Assembly: GCA_947461165.1 (NCBI GenBank)
Contig: CANHJR010000041.1
Location: 1 to 8,118, forward strand
Reading direction: 5' to 3'
Length of the DNA: 8,118 nucleotides
Source: Saprospirales bacterium
GTDB taxonomy: Bacteria; Bacteroidota; Bacteroidia; Chitinophagales; JADJOU01
How positions within the stretch are numbered: position 1 is the first letter of the stretch; each line of letters starts with the position of its first letter. Of the stretch, positions 1 through 7,250 are shown piece after piece. The position numbers and the translations under genes are program-made. Under the pieces are notes generated by a model. It ran no database searches. It was not told the origin of the DNA and saw only the letters and a list, made by a program, of their open reading frames with translations.

Positions 1-2024
1 AACTGTCCAAAAACGAAAGGAATAGAATGAGTAATATTTCCCTTCAGTCGCATAAAGCTATAATCTGAACCCATTAAATCCTTGAGCCCCACGGAGGTAT
101 TAAACATCATTATAGGACGAATAGATTTCATACGACGTCTGATGAACTTATTTCGAAACACCGGCTCTTTTATTGCAAATCGATAACTTGCATTGAAGCG
201 AACAGTGGTCAAATTCTCACGGGCAATCACAGAACCGTCATCTTGAATTTCATTGAGGGTATAGAATGAATTTGGAAAGTACCTGTTATAGTCAAATCCT
301 AGATTCGTTTCCTCTCCCCGCTTCCATTCCTTTACCCAATTGGCAGTATGTTGTTCCCGAAGGATAATATCTTTGAGCAAATTGCTTGGTGGACGAAATA
401 GGGATAGAAGCACGTTGTCAAATGCCATCAAACTTTCAGACTCTCCCACACGCTGATAGTCGTGACTAGTTGAGAATTGAAGTTGATGAAAATTATTGTT
501 CTCTGAAGGGAGGTTAAAAATGCCTTGTAATCCATATTTCAATTGATTGTCCTTGATGCCGTATGCCAAGTGTCCACCAATATTAAATCGTGGAAAACTA
601 TCAAATATGATACGACCGCCAAATCGAAGTCTTGTTCCTTCATATTCATTGCGACTTACCGACCTGAAGTACCTACCTAGTTCCCAGTTTGCTGGAGGTA
701 CAGGGAAAAATCCAGTTGTCGCAACTCTTAGCATATACTTGAGCGTTCTAAACTGCTTGCTTTTGGTAAATGTATCGGAGCGTTTATAGATTCCATCCTC
801 AAAAGTTGTTAGCTTTTCTGCCCGTTTTGAATCCCAGAAAGCGTCATCCGTCTTTTTACGATAGTCTTCGTTGTACACGACCTCTTCTCCAACAAATATG
901 CCATCCTCAATTGGTTGGTTTATAACTTCATTGGTCATCACCTCAGACTGTCGGAATCGAAGCTTGATGAACTTTTTTGCCTCGCGGCTGATGCTCATTG
1001 CGATATCCTTCTCATCTTTATAGCAAACCCACTTATCACCAACCTTTCGGAATGCTTGAGACATCGCAAAGTGATTCATAAAATTGATATTGGCTCGCTT
1101 ATCCAGCGTGATGTCAGCATGCTTGATAGCCCAAGTCCCTTCTTCTACTAGAATTTTTCCGGTAAATCCAAAATCTTCCTTACTTACTGGCGCAAAAGAA
1201 AGTCGGTAATTTTTCTTTCCATCTACTTCAAAACTATCTTCCACATAGTATCTATAAAAAATCAAAGCACCATTCGCTGCAGGACCCAGTAGCGATTTAT
1301 TGGCTATGATCACATTATTGTCATAGATGGAATAATCCTCGAAAGCATAAGATACCAAGGAATACAAACTCTCATTATCAAAAATACGGGTATCCTTGAC
1401 ACCAAGAACGACTGTTTTCTTTTTGTTGCCTTTTTGATAAAATCGAGCACTGGTCTCTCTAAACAATAATGGGCTATATTTCTCTCCATCAGGCGTTTCA
1501 CTCTGATATTCTAGCATATAACGCAATGGTTTTGTGATAAAGTTTCGACCAAGAACACTCTCTACATTGGCGATATCAACCTCAAACTTGGTATACTTAT
1601 CGTATTCAATTGATTCAAAAGAAGAAGGCTTGTTTTTGGATTTGTTTTTGATTACATTTCGTATTATTCGAATCGCAATCGTATCTTTTTCAAGCTTCCT
1701 CTTACCCGTAATCTTTACTTCTTTTGTTTTTTTTGATTTCTCAGCGAGATATACATCGGTCTTAAATTCAGATCCAAAGACTTCTACTTTTTTCGTTTCA
1801 TAACCAACAAAGGAAATGTAGACAAACTTTTCTTCCTTGGGGCTTTTGATGAAAAAATTTCCAAAATTATCCGATTTAGAACCGATTTTTTTTCCTTCAA
1901 AGTAAATAGTACAAAAAGGCAATACTTCTTTGGTGCGAGAATCCAATACGCGTCCTTTGACTATGGTTTGGGATTGCAGTGTAAATCCAAAAAAGAGTGT
2001 TAGAAGGATCGCAATTAGTTTCAT
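1..2024 (-). CDS. DUF5686 family outer-membrane protein with N-terminal carboxypeptidase-regulatory-like domain (3' end cut off)
   Basis: An open frame of 674 codons starts at the ATG at 2024-2022 and has no stop before the left edge, so the C-terminus is missing. Residues 1-19 form a signal peptide (MKLIAILL..., ending LQSQ). Residues about 21-95 are a carboxypeptidase-regulatory-like beta-sandwich (VKGRVLD, then SDNFGNFFI, then ISFVGYE), the domain that precedes many Bacteroidota outer-membrane proteins. From about residue 100 the sequence matches my recollection of DUF5686: a helix with IIRNVIKNKSKNKP, then SFESIEYDKYTKFEVD. The second half has alternating aromatic strands (RLRFGGRIIFDSFPRFNIGG and similar), consistent with an outer-membrane barrel. 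Family members are usually about 800 residues or more, so roughly 130-200 residues should lie beyond the edge. Function is unknown; I infer an outer-membrane role. It follows a 445-nt gap from the next gene (378 nt if the small ORF is real) and probably has its own promoter. Confidence 0.88.
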   Translation of the reverse strand, partial: MKLIAILLTLFFGFTLQSQTIVKGRVLDSRTKEVLPFCTIYFEGKKIGSKSDNFGNFFIKSPKEEKFVYISFVGYETKKVEVFGSEFKTDVYLAEKSKKTKEVKITGKRKLEKDTIAIRIIRNVIKNKSKNKPSSFESIEYDKYTKFEVDIANVESVLGRNFITKPLRYMLEYQSETPDGEKYSPLLFRETSARFYQKGNKKKTVVLGVKDTRIFDNESLYSLVSYAFEDYSIYDNNVIIANKSLLGPAANGALIFYRYYVEDSFEVDGKKNYRLSFAPVSKEDFGFTGKILVEEGTWAIKHADITLDKRANINFMNHFAMSQAFRKVGDKWVCYKDEKDIAMSISREAKKFIKLRFRQSEVMTNEVINQPIEDGIFVGEEVVYNEDYRKKTDDAFWDSKRAEKLTTFEDGIYKRSDTFTKSKQFRTLKYMLRVATTGFFPVPPANWELGRYFRSVSRNEYEGTRLRFGGRIIFDSFPRFNIGGHLAYGIKDNQLKYGLQGIFNLPSENNNFHQLQFSTSHDYQRVGESESLMAFDNVLLSLFRPPSNLLKDIILREQHTANWVKEWKRGEETNLGFDYNRYFPNSFYTLNEIQDDGSVIARENLTTVRFNASYRFAIKEPVFRNKFIRRRMKSIRPIMMFNTSVGLKDLMGSDYSFMRLKGNITHSIPFVFGQ

Positions 2025-2101
2025 AGTTGATATTCTAGTAAATTAAAAGTGTAAATCTACAAGAATTAAATTGAATTTGATCTAGATCTCAGTAGAAAAT
2101 T

Positions 2102-2125
2102 GGGGATATTCGAATGAACATCCCC
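2102..2125 (-). other. Small inverted repeat, possible weak terminator or leader hairpin
   Basis: GGGGAT at 2102-2107 is the exact reverse complement of ATCCCC at 2120-2125, with a 12-nt loop containing the palindrome ATTCGAAT. Read on the minus strand, the stem is followed by AATTTTC, only a short interrupted U-rich run, and it lies 278 nt past the stop of the small ORF and 77 nt before the DUF5686 start. It could be a poor terminator for upstream transcripts or a hairpin in the DUF5686 leader. The six pairs are mostly G-C, but the long loop weakens the case. Confidence 0.3.
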
Positions 2126-2232
2126 TTGAAAAAAATTAAATAAAATGAAACCAGCTTGTTAAAAGTTAGCTACACTTTGTCGAAAATCAAATATTAAATA
2201 CTTCTTGACACGATAATGTGTTTTATTGCAAT

Positions 2233-2277
2233 CAAAATTAGACATTATGTTTGCTCATTTTTCTAATCACAAAATTA
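2233..2277 (-). promoter_or_regulatory. Two candidate Bacteroidota-type -7 elements upstream of the DUF5686 gene
   Basis: The minus strand carries TAATTTTG twice, at 2277-2270 and 2240-2233. Both fit the Bacteroidota -7 consensus TAnnTTTG. Neither has a clear TTTG -33 box at the usual spacing, and the region is so AT-rich that chance matches are likely. They are listed because the gene downstream is preceded by a long gap and needs a promoter somewhere here. Confidence 0.22.
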
Positions 2278-2283
2278 GGGAGG

Positions 2284-2309
2284 GTTTCACACAATACGTG
2301 TTATGAAAC
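2284..2309. repeat. Imperfect dyad, possible operator or hairpin
   Basis: GTTTC at 2284-2288 pairs with GAAAC at 2305-2309, and inside it ACAC at 2289-2292 pairs with GTGT at 2298-2301, leaving a five-base loop and a three-base bulge. The dyad starts 7 bp upstream of the TAATTTTG candidate at 2277-2270, where a -33 box would lie, so it could be a regulator binding site. It could also be an RNA hairpin, but no U-tract follows on either strand, so an intrinsic terminator is unlikely. Confidence 0.3.
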
Positions 2310-2402
2310 TATTATTAAAATGTTATCCCAATGTTATAAATAAACAAAGAATCATCGCAGCTCTAGCAATTCAAGCCAAAAACTAAAGATTTTTTATAGA
2401 AA

Positions 2403-2579
2403 TTACTTTTTCAGAAAATAGTGTCGAAAATAAATAATTATCGCATACAATCCTAATGACATCAGAACTTGAAAGAAAATGTTTATCTCATATGTTCGGC
2501 CAAGCCATCCGAAGAAAATGGGATTAAATGCTGCTAAAAACAGTAGAAGTAAATCTTGGTTTTTGAAAAATTCCTTCAT
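2403..2579 (-). CDS. Small two-helix membrane protein, function unknown
   Basis: A 58-codon frame starts at the ATG at 2579-2577 and ends with TAA at 2405-2403. A stop two codons upstream of the ATG means this is the earliest possible start. The product begins MKEFFKNQ, has a hydrophobic segment at about 9-26 (LLLLFLAAFNPIFFGWL), a short loop with GRTYEIN, a second hydrophobic segment at about 34-51, and a basic end (FRHYFLKK). Charges at both ends suggest a helical hairpin with both termini in the cytoplasm. It lies 71 nt after the M16 peptidase stop in the same direction and may be the last gene of that operon. I do not recognise a family. The coherent membrane-protein pattern and clear boundaries argue it is real, but there is no ribosome-binding signal to support it. 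Confidence 0.6.
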   Translation of the reverse strand: MKEFFKNQDLLLLFLAAFNPIFFGWLGRTYEINIFFQVLMSLGLYAIIIYFRHYFLKK

Positions 2580-2650
2580 TCGTTAGTGCTGGATATAAGT
2601 GCGAAAATATGGAAAATCACTATAAAAGTCCTGGCGTCTACAATAAACAA

Positions 2651-3871
2651 TCAACTCTTTGGCTGATAGACCACAATGTTGGCACGATTGAGATTGAGAA
2701 TTTGTTTGAGTTGTACCTCCAATTCTTGAGATTTCAAACGGGGAAATAACTCTTTCAAATATTCCAATGGTGCCTCCAAGTCTACCGAATCAAACAAGGA
2801 TAAATAATAAGCTAGTTCGGTATTATTGTAGAGTTTGAATGTCCAGAAGGTCTGAGATTTGTTCAGTACCATCGCGAACTGTCTATCAGAAATCGGTTGA
2901 GATCGCAAACTGGAAAAAATGCTTTCAATAGCATCCAAAACCTGAGAATGGATTATACCAGGACTTGATTTGCATTCAATGATCAGGAGGTTGTTCTGTC
3001 GATTCTCTGTGGTATAGGCTTGCACCTCAGTACAAAAATTAGAGTCCATTACCAATTGTTGATACAGAATGGATGAATCGCCATTGGCTAGTAAATCAGA
3101 AACTAAATCAGCATAAAAGTAGTCATCGAGTCCGAAATCCGCAATATGGATCCCAATAAATAGATGTTCACTTGAAATATTCCTTCGTTGTACTATCTTT
3201 CGTTTTCCATAACTTCGTTTAGAGTCCATTGCGGCATCTTCCTTTCCAGGAGCTATGTTTGACAATTTAGAAGCCATCGATTTCAAAATCTCCGATTCAG
3301 GTTTGCTCGAAATAACAGTTGCCACTATATTGGATGCAACATAGTTTCGAAGATAAAATGCACGAACATCCTGCACATCGAAATCGGCGATATGCTTTAC
3401 TTTGAGTCCGATAACTGGCCACTGATAACTATCTGCGTAACAAACTCTGAGAAGAATATGCCAAACATCAGACAACGGAGGATTGATTGATGTTTCTTTG
3501 AATTCCTCGATAATAACTTGCTGTTGAAGTATAAACTTGTTTTTTTTTAGCGATAAATTTTGAAAGCGATCCGCCTCGATATCTAAAACTTCATCGATAT
3601 GTTCATTCAGTACAATTTCATAATAATTGGTCATATCTTGTGAGGTAAAGGCATTGTTTTCACCTCTCAATTCCTGCAGACGTCGATCAAAATCAGGATA
3701 ATTCTTACTTCCTTCGAACATCATATGCTCAAGAAAATGTGCCAACCCCGTTTTTTCCTTTACTTCATTTACAGATCCAATTTTCAAAAAAAAATTGACC
3801 ACTGCATGATTTAATTTTGGAATGGAATGAGCAATGATTGTAAGTCCATTCTCTAGTTTTTGTTTTTGCAT
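2651..3871 (-). CDS. M16B-family zinc metallopeptidase (processing-peptidase-like, HxxEH subunit)
   Basis: This 406-residue protein is a typical two-lobed M16B peptidase. The inverted zinc motif HFLEH is at residues 45-49, preceded by KTGLA and followed by MMFEG. NNAFTSQDMTNYYE is at about 72-85. The third zinc ligand is probably Glu123, in VIIEEF. FYLRNYVASNIV near the end of the N-terminal lobe is also a family hallmark, and the C-terminal lobe contains NGDSSILYQQLV. No signal peptide is visible, so a cytoplasmic location is inferred. The C-terminal lobe lacks the Arg/Tyr pair (R...GLxY) seen in one subunit of M16B heterodimers, so it may act with a partner not in this window. It starts 11 nt after the stop of the S9 peptidase, which implies co-transcription and probably coupled translation; an AGGA overlapping that stop could serve as ribosome binding site. 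The likely role is degradation or processing of peptides. Confidence 0.93.
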   Translation of the reverse strand: MQKQKLENGLTIIAHSIPKLNHAVVNFFLKIGSVNEVKEKTGLAHFLEHMMFEGSKNYPDFDRRLQELRGENNAFTSQDMTNYYEIVLNEHIDEVLDIEADRFQNLSLKKNKFILQQQVIIEEFKETSINPPLSDVWHILLRVCYADSYQWPVIGLKVKHIADFDVQDVRAFYLRNYVASNIVATVISSKPESEILKSMASKLSNIAPGKEDAAMDSKRSYGKRKIVQRRNISSEHLFIGIHIADFGLDDYFYADLVSDLLANGDSSILYQQLVMDSNFCTEVQAYTTENRQNNLLIIECKSSPGIIHSQVLDAIESIFSSLRSQPISDRQFAMVLNKSQTFWTFKLYNNTELAYYLSLFDSVDLEAPLEYLKELFPRLKSQELEVQLKQILNLNRANIVVYQPKS

Positions 3872-3882
3872 TTGGATCTGTC

Positions 3883-6285
3883 CTATTTTTTCAAGTATTT
3901 CTCAAACAATTGATCTTGTTCCCACAGAAGATGGAAAATGTTTTCTTTGGCTGCATAGCCATGCGATTCAAATGGAAGCAATACCAACCGAACTGGTGCA
4001 CCGAGTCCTTTGAGTGCAGCAAAATAACGCTCAGATTGAAATGTAAACGTACCGGCATTGTTGTCTGCAGCGCCATGAACAAGAAGCATTGGTGTCTTCA
4101 TTCTATGTGCAGTCATAAATGGACTCATATCATTGTATACATTTGGTGCATCCCAATAATTTCGGGTTTCGCTCTGAAATCCAAAGGGTGTCAATGTGCG
4201 ATTATAAGCGCCACTCCTCGCAACACCACAAGCAAAAAGTTTGGTATGCGTCAATAAATTGGCAGTCATAAAGGCTCCATAACTATGTCCTCCAATCGCG
4301 CACCGTTTTCGATCAATATAACCAAGCTTATCCACGGCAGCTACTGCAGCTTCAGCATTGGAAATCAATTGTGGCAGAAAATTATCATTTGGTTCCGTGC
4401 TATCTTCACCCACTATAGGAAAGCTTGCATCATCGAGCACGACATACCCTTTATTCACCCAGTAAATAAAAGAACCATAAGACGGGAATGTAAATTCGTT
4501 TTCATTCTTAGTGACTTGCCCAGCACTCTTTCGATCCTTGTACTCTGCAGGATAAGCCCAAATAAGCAATGGTCTTTTTTCGCCCTTTTTAAAATCTTTA
4601 GGTACATAGAGTGTTCCGCTCAGGGGCAAACCATCTTTTCGAGCATATTGTATAACTTCTTTCTTTACCCCGTTTAATGCTCGAAATGGACTTTGAAAAT
4701 CCGTCAATTTTGTCAACTGCTCTTGACTTAAATTTCGAATAAAATAGTTTGGAAAATCAGTAGCACTCTGGATTTGAACCAAGAAGGTTCTATCTTTCTT
4801 ATTCAAGACTTCAAGAATTGTTTCCTTAGATTTCCCTCCATCTGCTGTATACAGTCTTGAAATATTAAAATTATCGATATTCATGGATGAAACAAATGGA
4901 AATTGACCATTTTTGGTAAATCCGTCTCCAGTCAATGTCAATTGATCATCTTCAATTGATAGAACATAGAAGCCAAACTCATTCTTTTTGAGAACAAAGG
5001 TTCCTGGGTCGGAATACTTGTCTTGGTAGTTTCGATCCCATACCAACCTTGGATTGGTGTCATAGATTGCGGTGTTGATTTTAAATAATTTAGTATTACG
5101 GGTATCATACCAGCTCTCACTAACAAGTCCAATATCTTGACGACCAAACTCTATCGCACTAAAACGCTGTTTGAGTCGGGCTATGGGTTTGGCAGAATCC
5201 GTAAAAGGAGCCACCCAAGTGTATAACTTTTCGCGATATTCTGCTTTTTGATTGCCGTCACCTCCATCTATAGCCTCTACGAAAAACAAGGTTGCTGACT
5301 CATTTGGCTTCCATATAATATTCCTCTTTCCCTCTGGTACACTATTGAATCCCTTTGGCATATTCTCTATTAACGGCTGTTCATTGACAGTTTTGACAAA
5401 GGTGCCGCTCTTGGTATATATGGACATTTGAGTTGGGAACCTAGAATATGGAACAAGATAAGAAAATGGTCTTTTAATTTTCCCTACCATGACATAGTTT
5501 AAGTCTGGAGAAACAGAGGCAAAAGTATACTTATCTGTAGGCAAAAAATCTCGCACGAATCCTCTAACAGACGCTATTTTCAATTCACTTAGAATCAATG
5601 ACTCAAAGTTGTCTTCATCGGAAGGTGTTTTTAGGAGGTCTTGGAATGTTCGATTTTGAGAAACCTTGCCTTCACTCGCCATAACGATCGGCCCGTCGGC
5701 GATTTCCATACTAGAATTGAGGAGTGGTTTAGAGTATGTTGGGACCATTTTCACAATCAAATGATCATTGTCAACCCAAGAATAAGGTATACCTAGGCAC
5801 GCATTTAGTCTGAATGGGGTGATTTGTTTGCAAATACCACTAACTGGCATCATAACAAACAAAGCCAAACCAGAATCATTGGCTACGCAGAAAGCATATC
5901 TGGAATCGTCCGGACTATAGCTAGCATAGCAGATTTTTGCATTTTCTGGAAGGTTTGAGGCGTCGTAAGTAGAATTTGATACTAAGTTTTTAACCTGTAA
6001 CCTTGTATTGTAAGTCATACTGGAACTAACATGAAGCTGTGTATTGATGCGCAATCCCGCTAGCTTCATCTCTGGCTGATTTAGGTCATCCAATGATTTA
6101 TATGTTTTCCTATAACTATAGATTAAAAATTGTTTTTTTTCATCTACTTTGATTGATGGCGGTCGATCATAATCTGCCAATTCCAAAATTTCTGATGAAG
6201 GTTTTTGATACTTCAAATGCTGGGAATTCAAACCGATTTGAAAAGCAATCATCAAAAAAATAAATAAAAAATGTAATGTCCTCAT
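3883..6285 (-). CDS. Secreted S9-family serine peptidase resembling glutamyl endopeptidase (S9D, prolyl-oligopeptidase fold)
   Basis: This 800-residue protein has a signal peptide at residues 1 to about 20 (MRTLHFLFIFLMIAFQIG), a beta-propeller to about 560, and an alpha/beta-hydrolase domain from about 565. The catalytic triad reads clearly: Ser668 in GGHSYGAFMTANLL, Asp741 in LLVHGAADNNAG and His775 in PFESHGY. ARSGAYNRTLTPFGFQ, WAYPAEY, the propeller motif ESWYDTR and the N-terminal PEMKLAGLRI match, from memory, the plant chloroplast glutamyl endopeptidase, which cleaves peptides after Glu. The family call is therefore more specific than prolyl oligopeptidase; Glu specificity is inferred, not shown. 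Because of the signal peptide I place it in the periplasm or outside the cell. AAAGGA lies about 9 nt before the ATG. It heads a unit with the M16 peptidase and has a candidate promoter in the gap upstream. Confidence 0.95.
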   Translation of the reverse strand: MRTLHFLFIFLMIAFQIGLNSQHLKYQKPSSEILELADYDRPPSIKVDEKKQFLIYSYRKTYKSLDDLNQPEMKLAGLRINTQLHVSSSMTYNTRLQVKNLVSNSTYDASNLPENAKICYASYSPDDSRYAFCVANDSGLALFVMMPVSGICKQITPFRLNACLGIPYSWVDNDHLIVKMVPTYSKPLLNSSMEIADGPIVMASEGKVSQNRTFQDLLKTPSDEDNFESLILSELKIASVRGFVRDFLPTDKYTFASVSPDLNYVMVGKIKRPFSYLVPYSRFPTQMSIYTKSGTFVKTVNEQPLIENMPKGFNSVPEGKRNIIWKPNESATLFFVEAIDGGDGNQKAEYREKLYTWVAPFTDSAKPIARLKQRFSAIEFGRQDIGLVSESWYDTRNTKLFKINTAIYDTNPRLVWDRNYQDKYSDPGTFVLKKNEFGFYVLSIEDDQLTLTGDGFTKNGQFPFVSSMNIDNFNISRLYTADGGKSKETILEVLNKKDRTFLVQIQSATDFPNYFIRNLSQEQLTKLTDFQSPFRALNGVKKEVIQYARKDGLPLSGTLYVPKDFKKGEKRPLLIWAYPAEYKDRKSAGQVTKNENEFTFPSYGSFIYWVNKGYVVLDDASFPIVGEDSTEPNDNFLPQLISNAEAAVAAVDKLGYIDRKRCAIGGHSYGAFMTANLLTHTKLFACGVARSGAYNRTLTPFGFQSETRNYWDAPNVYNDMSPFMTAHRMKTPMLLVHGAADNNAGTFTFQSERYFAALKGLGAPVRLVLLPFESHGYAAKENIFHLLWEQDQLFEKYLKK

Positions 6286-6333
6286 AAAACGATATCCTTT
6301 TAATTTTTTTAGTAGAAACCGGATAACAAAAGC

Positions 6334-6352
6334 TCTAGTATCGGGAACTAGA
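6334..6352. repeat. Small inverted repeat in the leader of the S9 peptidase gene
   Basis: TCTAGT at 6334-6339 and ACTAGA at 6347-6352 are exact reverse complements around a seven-base loop. If the promoter at 6405-6398 is right, this falls inside the roughly 105-nt untranslated leader of the S9 gene. It is short and AT-rich, so it may be coincidental. No U-tract follows directly on the minus strand, which argues against a terminator. Confidence 0.25.
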
Positions 6353-6397
6353 ATTGTTGCAATTAAAAAATTGATTTTGTCCTTTATTCTAAAAAAT

Positions 6398-6427
6398 CAA
6401 AGGTAAACTATGGATTATAAAACGAAT
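6398..6427 (-). promoter_or_regulatory. Candidate Bacteroidota sigma-A-type promoter for the S9/M16 unit
   Basis: The minus strand reads TACCTTTG at 6405-6398, an exact fit to the Bacteroidota -7 consensus TAnnTTTG. Upstream, TTCG at 6426-6423 differs from the -33 consensus TTTG by one base, with a 17-bp spacer. It lies just after the cdaA stop and would start a transcript near 6391, giving a leader of about 105 nt before the S9 start. This supports a transcription unit separate from cdaA, though read-through is possible because I see no strong terminator after cdaA. Confidence 0.42.
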
Positions 6428-6444
6428 GAGTAATTTTCAACAGC

Positions 6445-7230
6445 TTATGTGTTTAGAATATTATGCAATTGGCTGGAAATCACAGCTAGATTCTTATCGA
6501 TGTAAAGTCTTCCCTCTCGGGCATAACTAATTTTTCCAGTAGTTTCAGATACAATAATTGCCAGGCTATTTGCAATTTCTGTGACGCCAACAGCACTTTT
6601 GTGTCTCAGTCCAATTCTAGATGCAGACAGAATTAACTTCTCGCTTACTGGCAGAATACAACCTGCTGCCCGCACGACCCCATCTTGTATAACTAAGGCT
6701 CCATCATGCAAAGGACTTTCCTTAGTAAAAATGCTTTCAATCAATTTGTTACTAACTTTTGAATCCAATTCAATGCCAGTATTCACTATTGAGGATATAT
6801 CTCCCGACTCAAAGACAACGATCGTTGCCCCAATATAATTATTTGAAAAGTATGAAATAGAATCTAGTATACCAACTATGATCGTTTTGTTTTTTTCCGT
6901 TATTTCTTTATCTAAAGCTTTGTTTTTTAATTTTCGAAGTTGTTTTGCTATTCGATTATTGCCGATGGTTAAAAGTAAATTTCGTAGTTCTGGCTGAAAA
7001 ATTATTGCAATCAAAACAAGGCTATAAAGTGAAACCTGATGAATAATATCGGAAATGAAATGAAAACCTAGTTTGTGTAAAATGAGGCAAAAAAAGTAAA
7101 TAAAAAATAACCCAAAAAGGATATAGAACGCTACACTTCCTTTGAGATATCTATAAAGGAGTATGCAAATAAAAATAATGAGCATAAAATCAATTATACT
7201 CATTAGATTAAATTCAGGGATTTGAAACAT
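6445..7230 (-). CDS. cdaA: Membrane diadenylate cyclase CdaA (c-di-AMP synthase)
   Basis: CdaA condenses two ATP into the second messenger c-di-AMP at the inner face of the membrane. The 261-residue length is normal for the family. Three hydrophobic helices are at about 10-28, 32-51 and 61-78, followed by IIFQPELRNLLLTIGN, a linker rich in charge, and a DAC (DisA_N) domain from about 115. The DGA motif is at 176-178 within SPLHDGALVIQDG. The second motif, normally RHR, reads RHK at 209-211 in GLRHKSAVGVTE, then IIVSETTGKIS follows. The Lys is unusual for the family, yet the rest of the active-site region is intact, so activity is likely but unproven. It starts 20 nt after mscL. No cdaR or glmM, its usual partners in Firmicutes, is present. 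An in-frame ATG at codon 10 is an alternative start. Confidence 0.95.
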   Translation of the reverse strand: MFQIPEFNLMSIIDFMLIIFICILLYRYLKGSVAFYILFGLFFIYFFCLILHKLGFHFISDIIHQVSLYSLVLIAIIFQPELRNLLLTIGNNRIAKQLRKLKNKALDKEITEKNKTIIVGILDSISYFSNNYIGATIVVFESGDISSIVNTGIELDSKVSNKLIESIFTKESPLHDGALVIQDGVVRAAGCILPVSEKLILSASRIGLRHKSAVGVTEIANSLAIIVSETTGKISYAREGRLYIDKNLAVISSQLHNILNT

Positions 7231-7250
7231 GAGATTATTTCATTTTCTGA

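Larger units (their letters stand above)
2025..2402. other. Non-coding leader/intergenic region upstream of the DUF5686 gene
   Basis: This is 378 nt of very AT-rich sequence in which I find no convincing ORF on either strand. It holds two inverted repeats (2102-2125 and 2284-2309) and two copies of a TAATTTTG motif on the minus strand (2277-2270 and 2240-2233), described separately. It separates the small membrane ORF from the DUF5686 gene. Its length is compatible with an independent promoter and a leader of about 200-240 nt. No recognisable riboswitch or tRNA was seen. Confidence 0.6.

Noticed and set aside
547..1803. Several short frames inside the DUF5686 gene (plus strand 547-789, 915-1151, 1534-1803; minus strand 1310-1501).
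   Set aside because: All overlap the continuous minus-strand DUF5686 frame, which has a signal peptide and family motifs. The short products have no domain signal.
2102..2125. A strong intrinsic terminator after the peptidase operon.
   Set aside because: The stem is only six pairs with a 12-nt loop, the following U-run is short and interrupted, and it lies 278 nt past the last stop codon. It is kept only as a low-confidence inverted repeat.
3910..4677. Two plus-strand open frames of 115 and 130 codons (3910-4257 and 4285-4677).
   Set aside because: They lie antisense to the catalytic domain of the S9 peptidase, whose triad and motifs are intact. Their translations have no recognisable domain and are low-quality mirrors of the coding strand.
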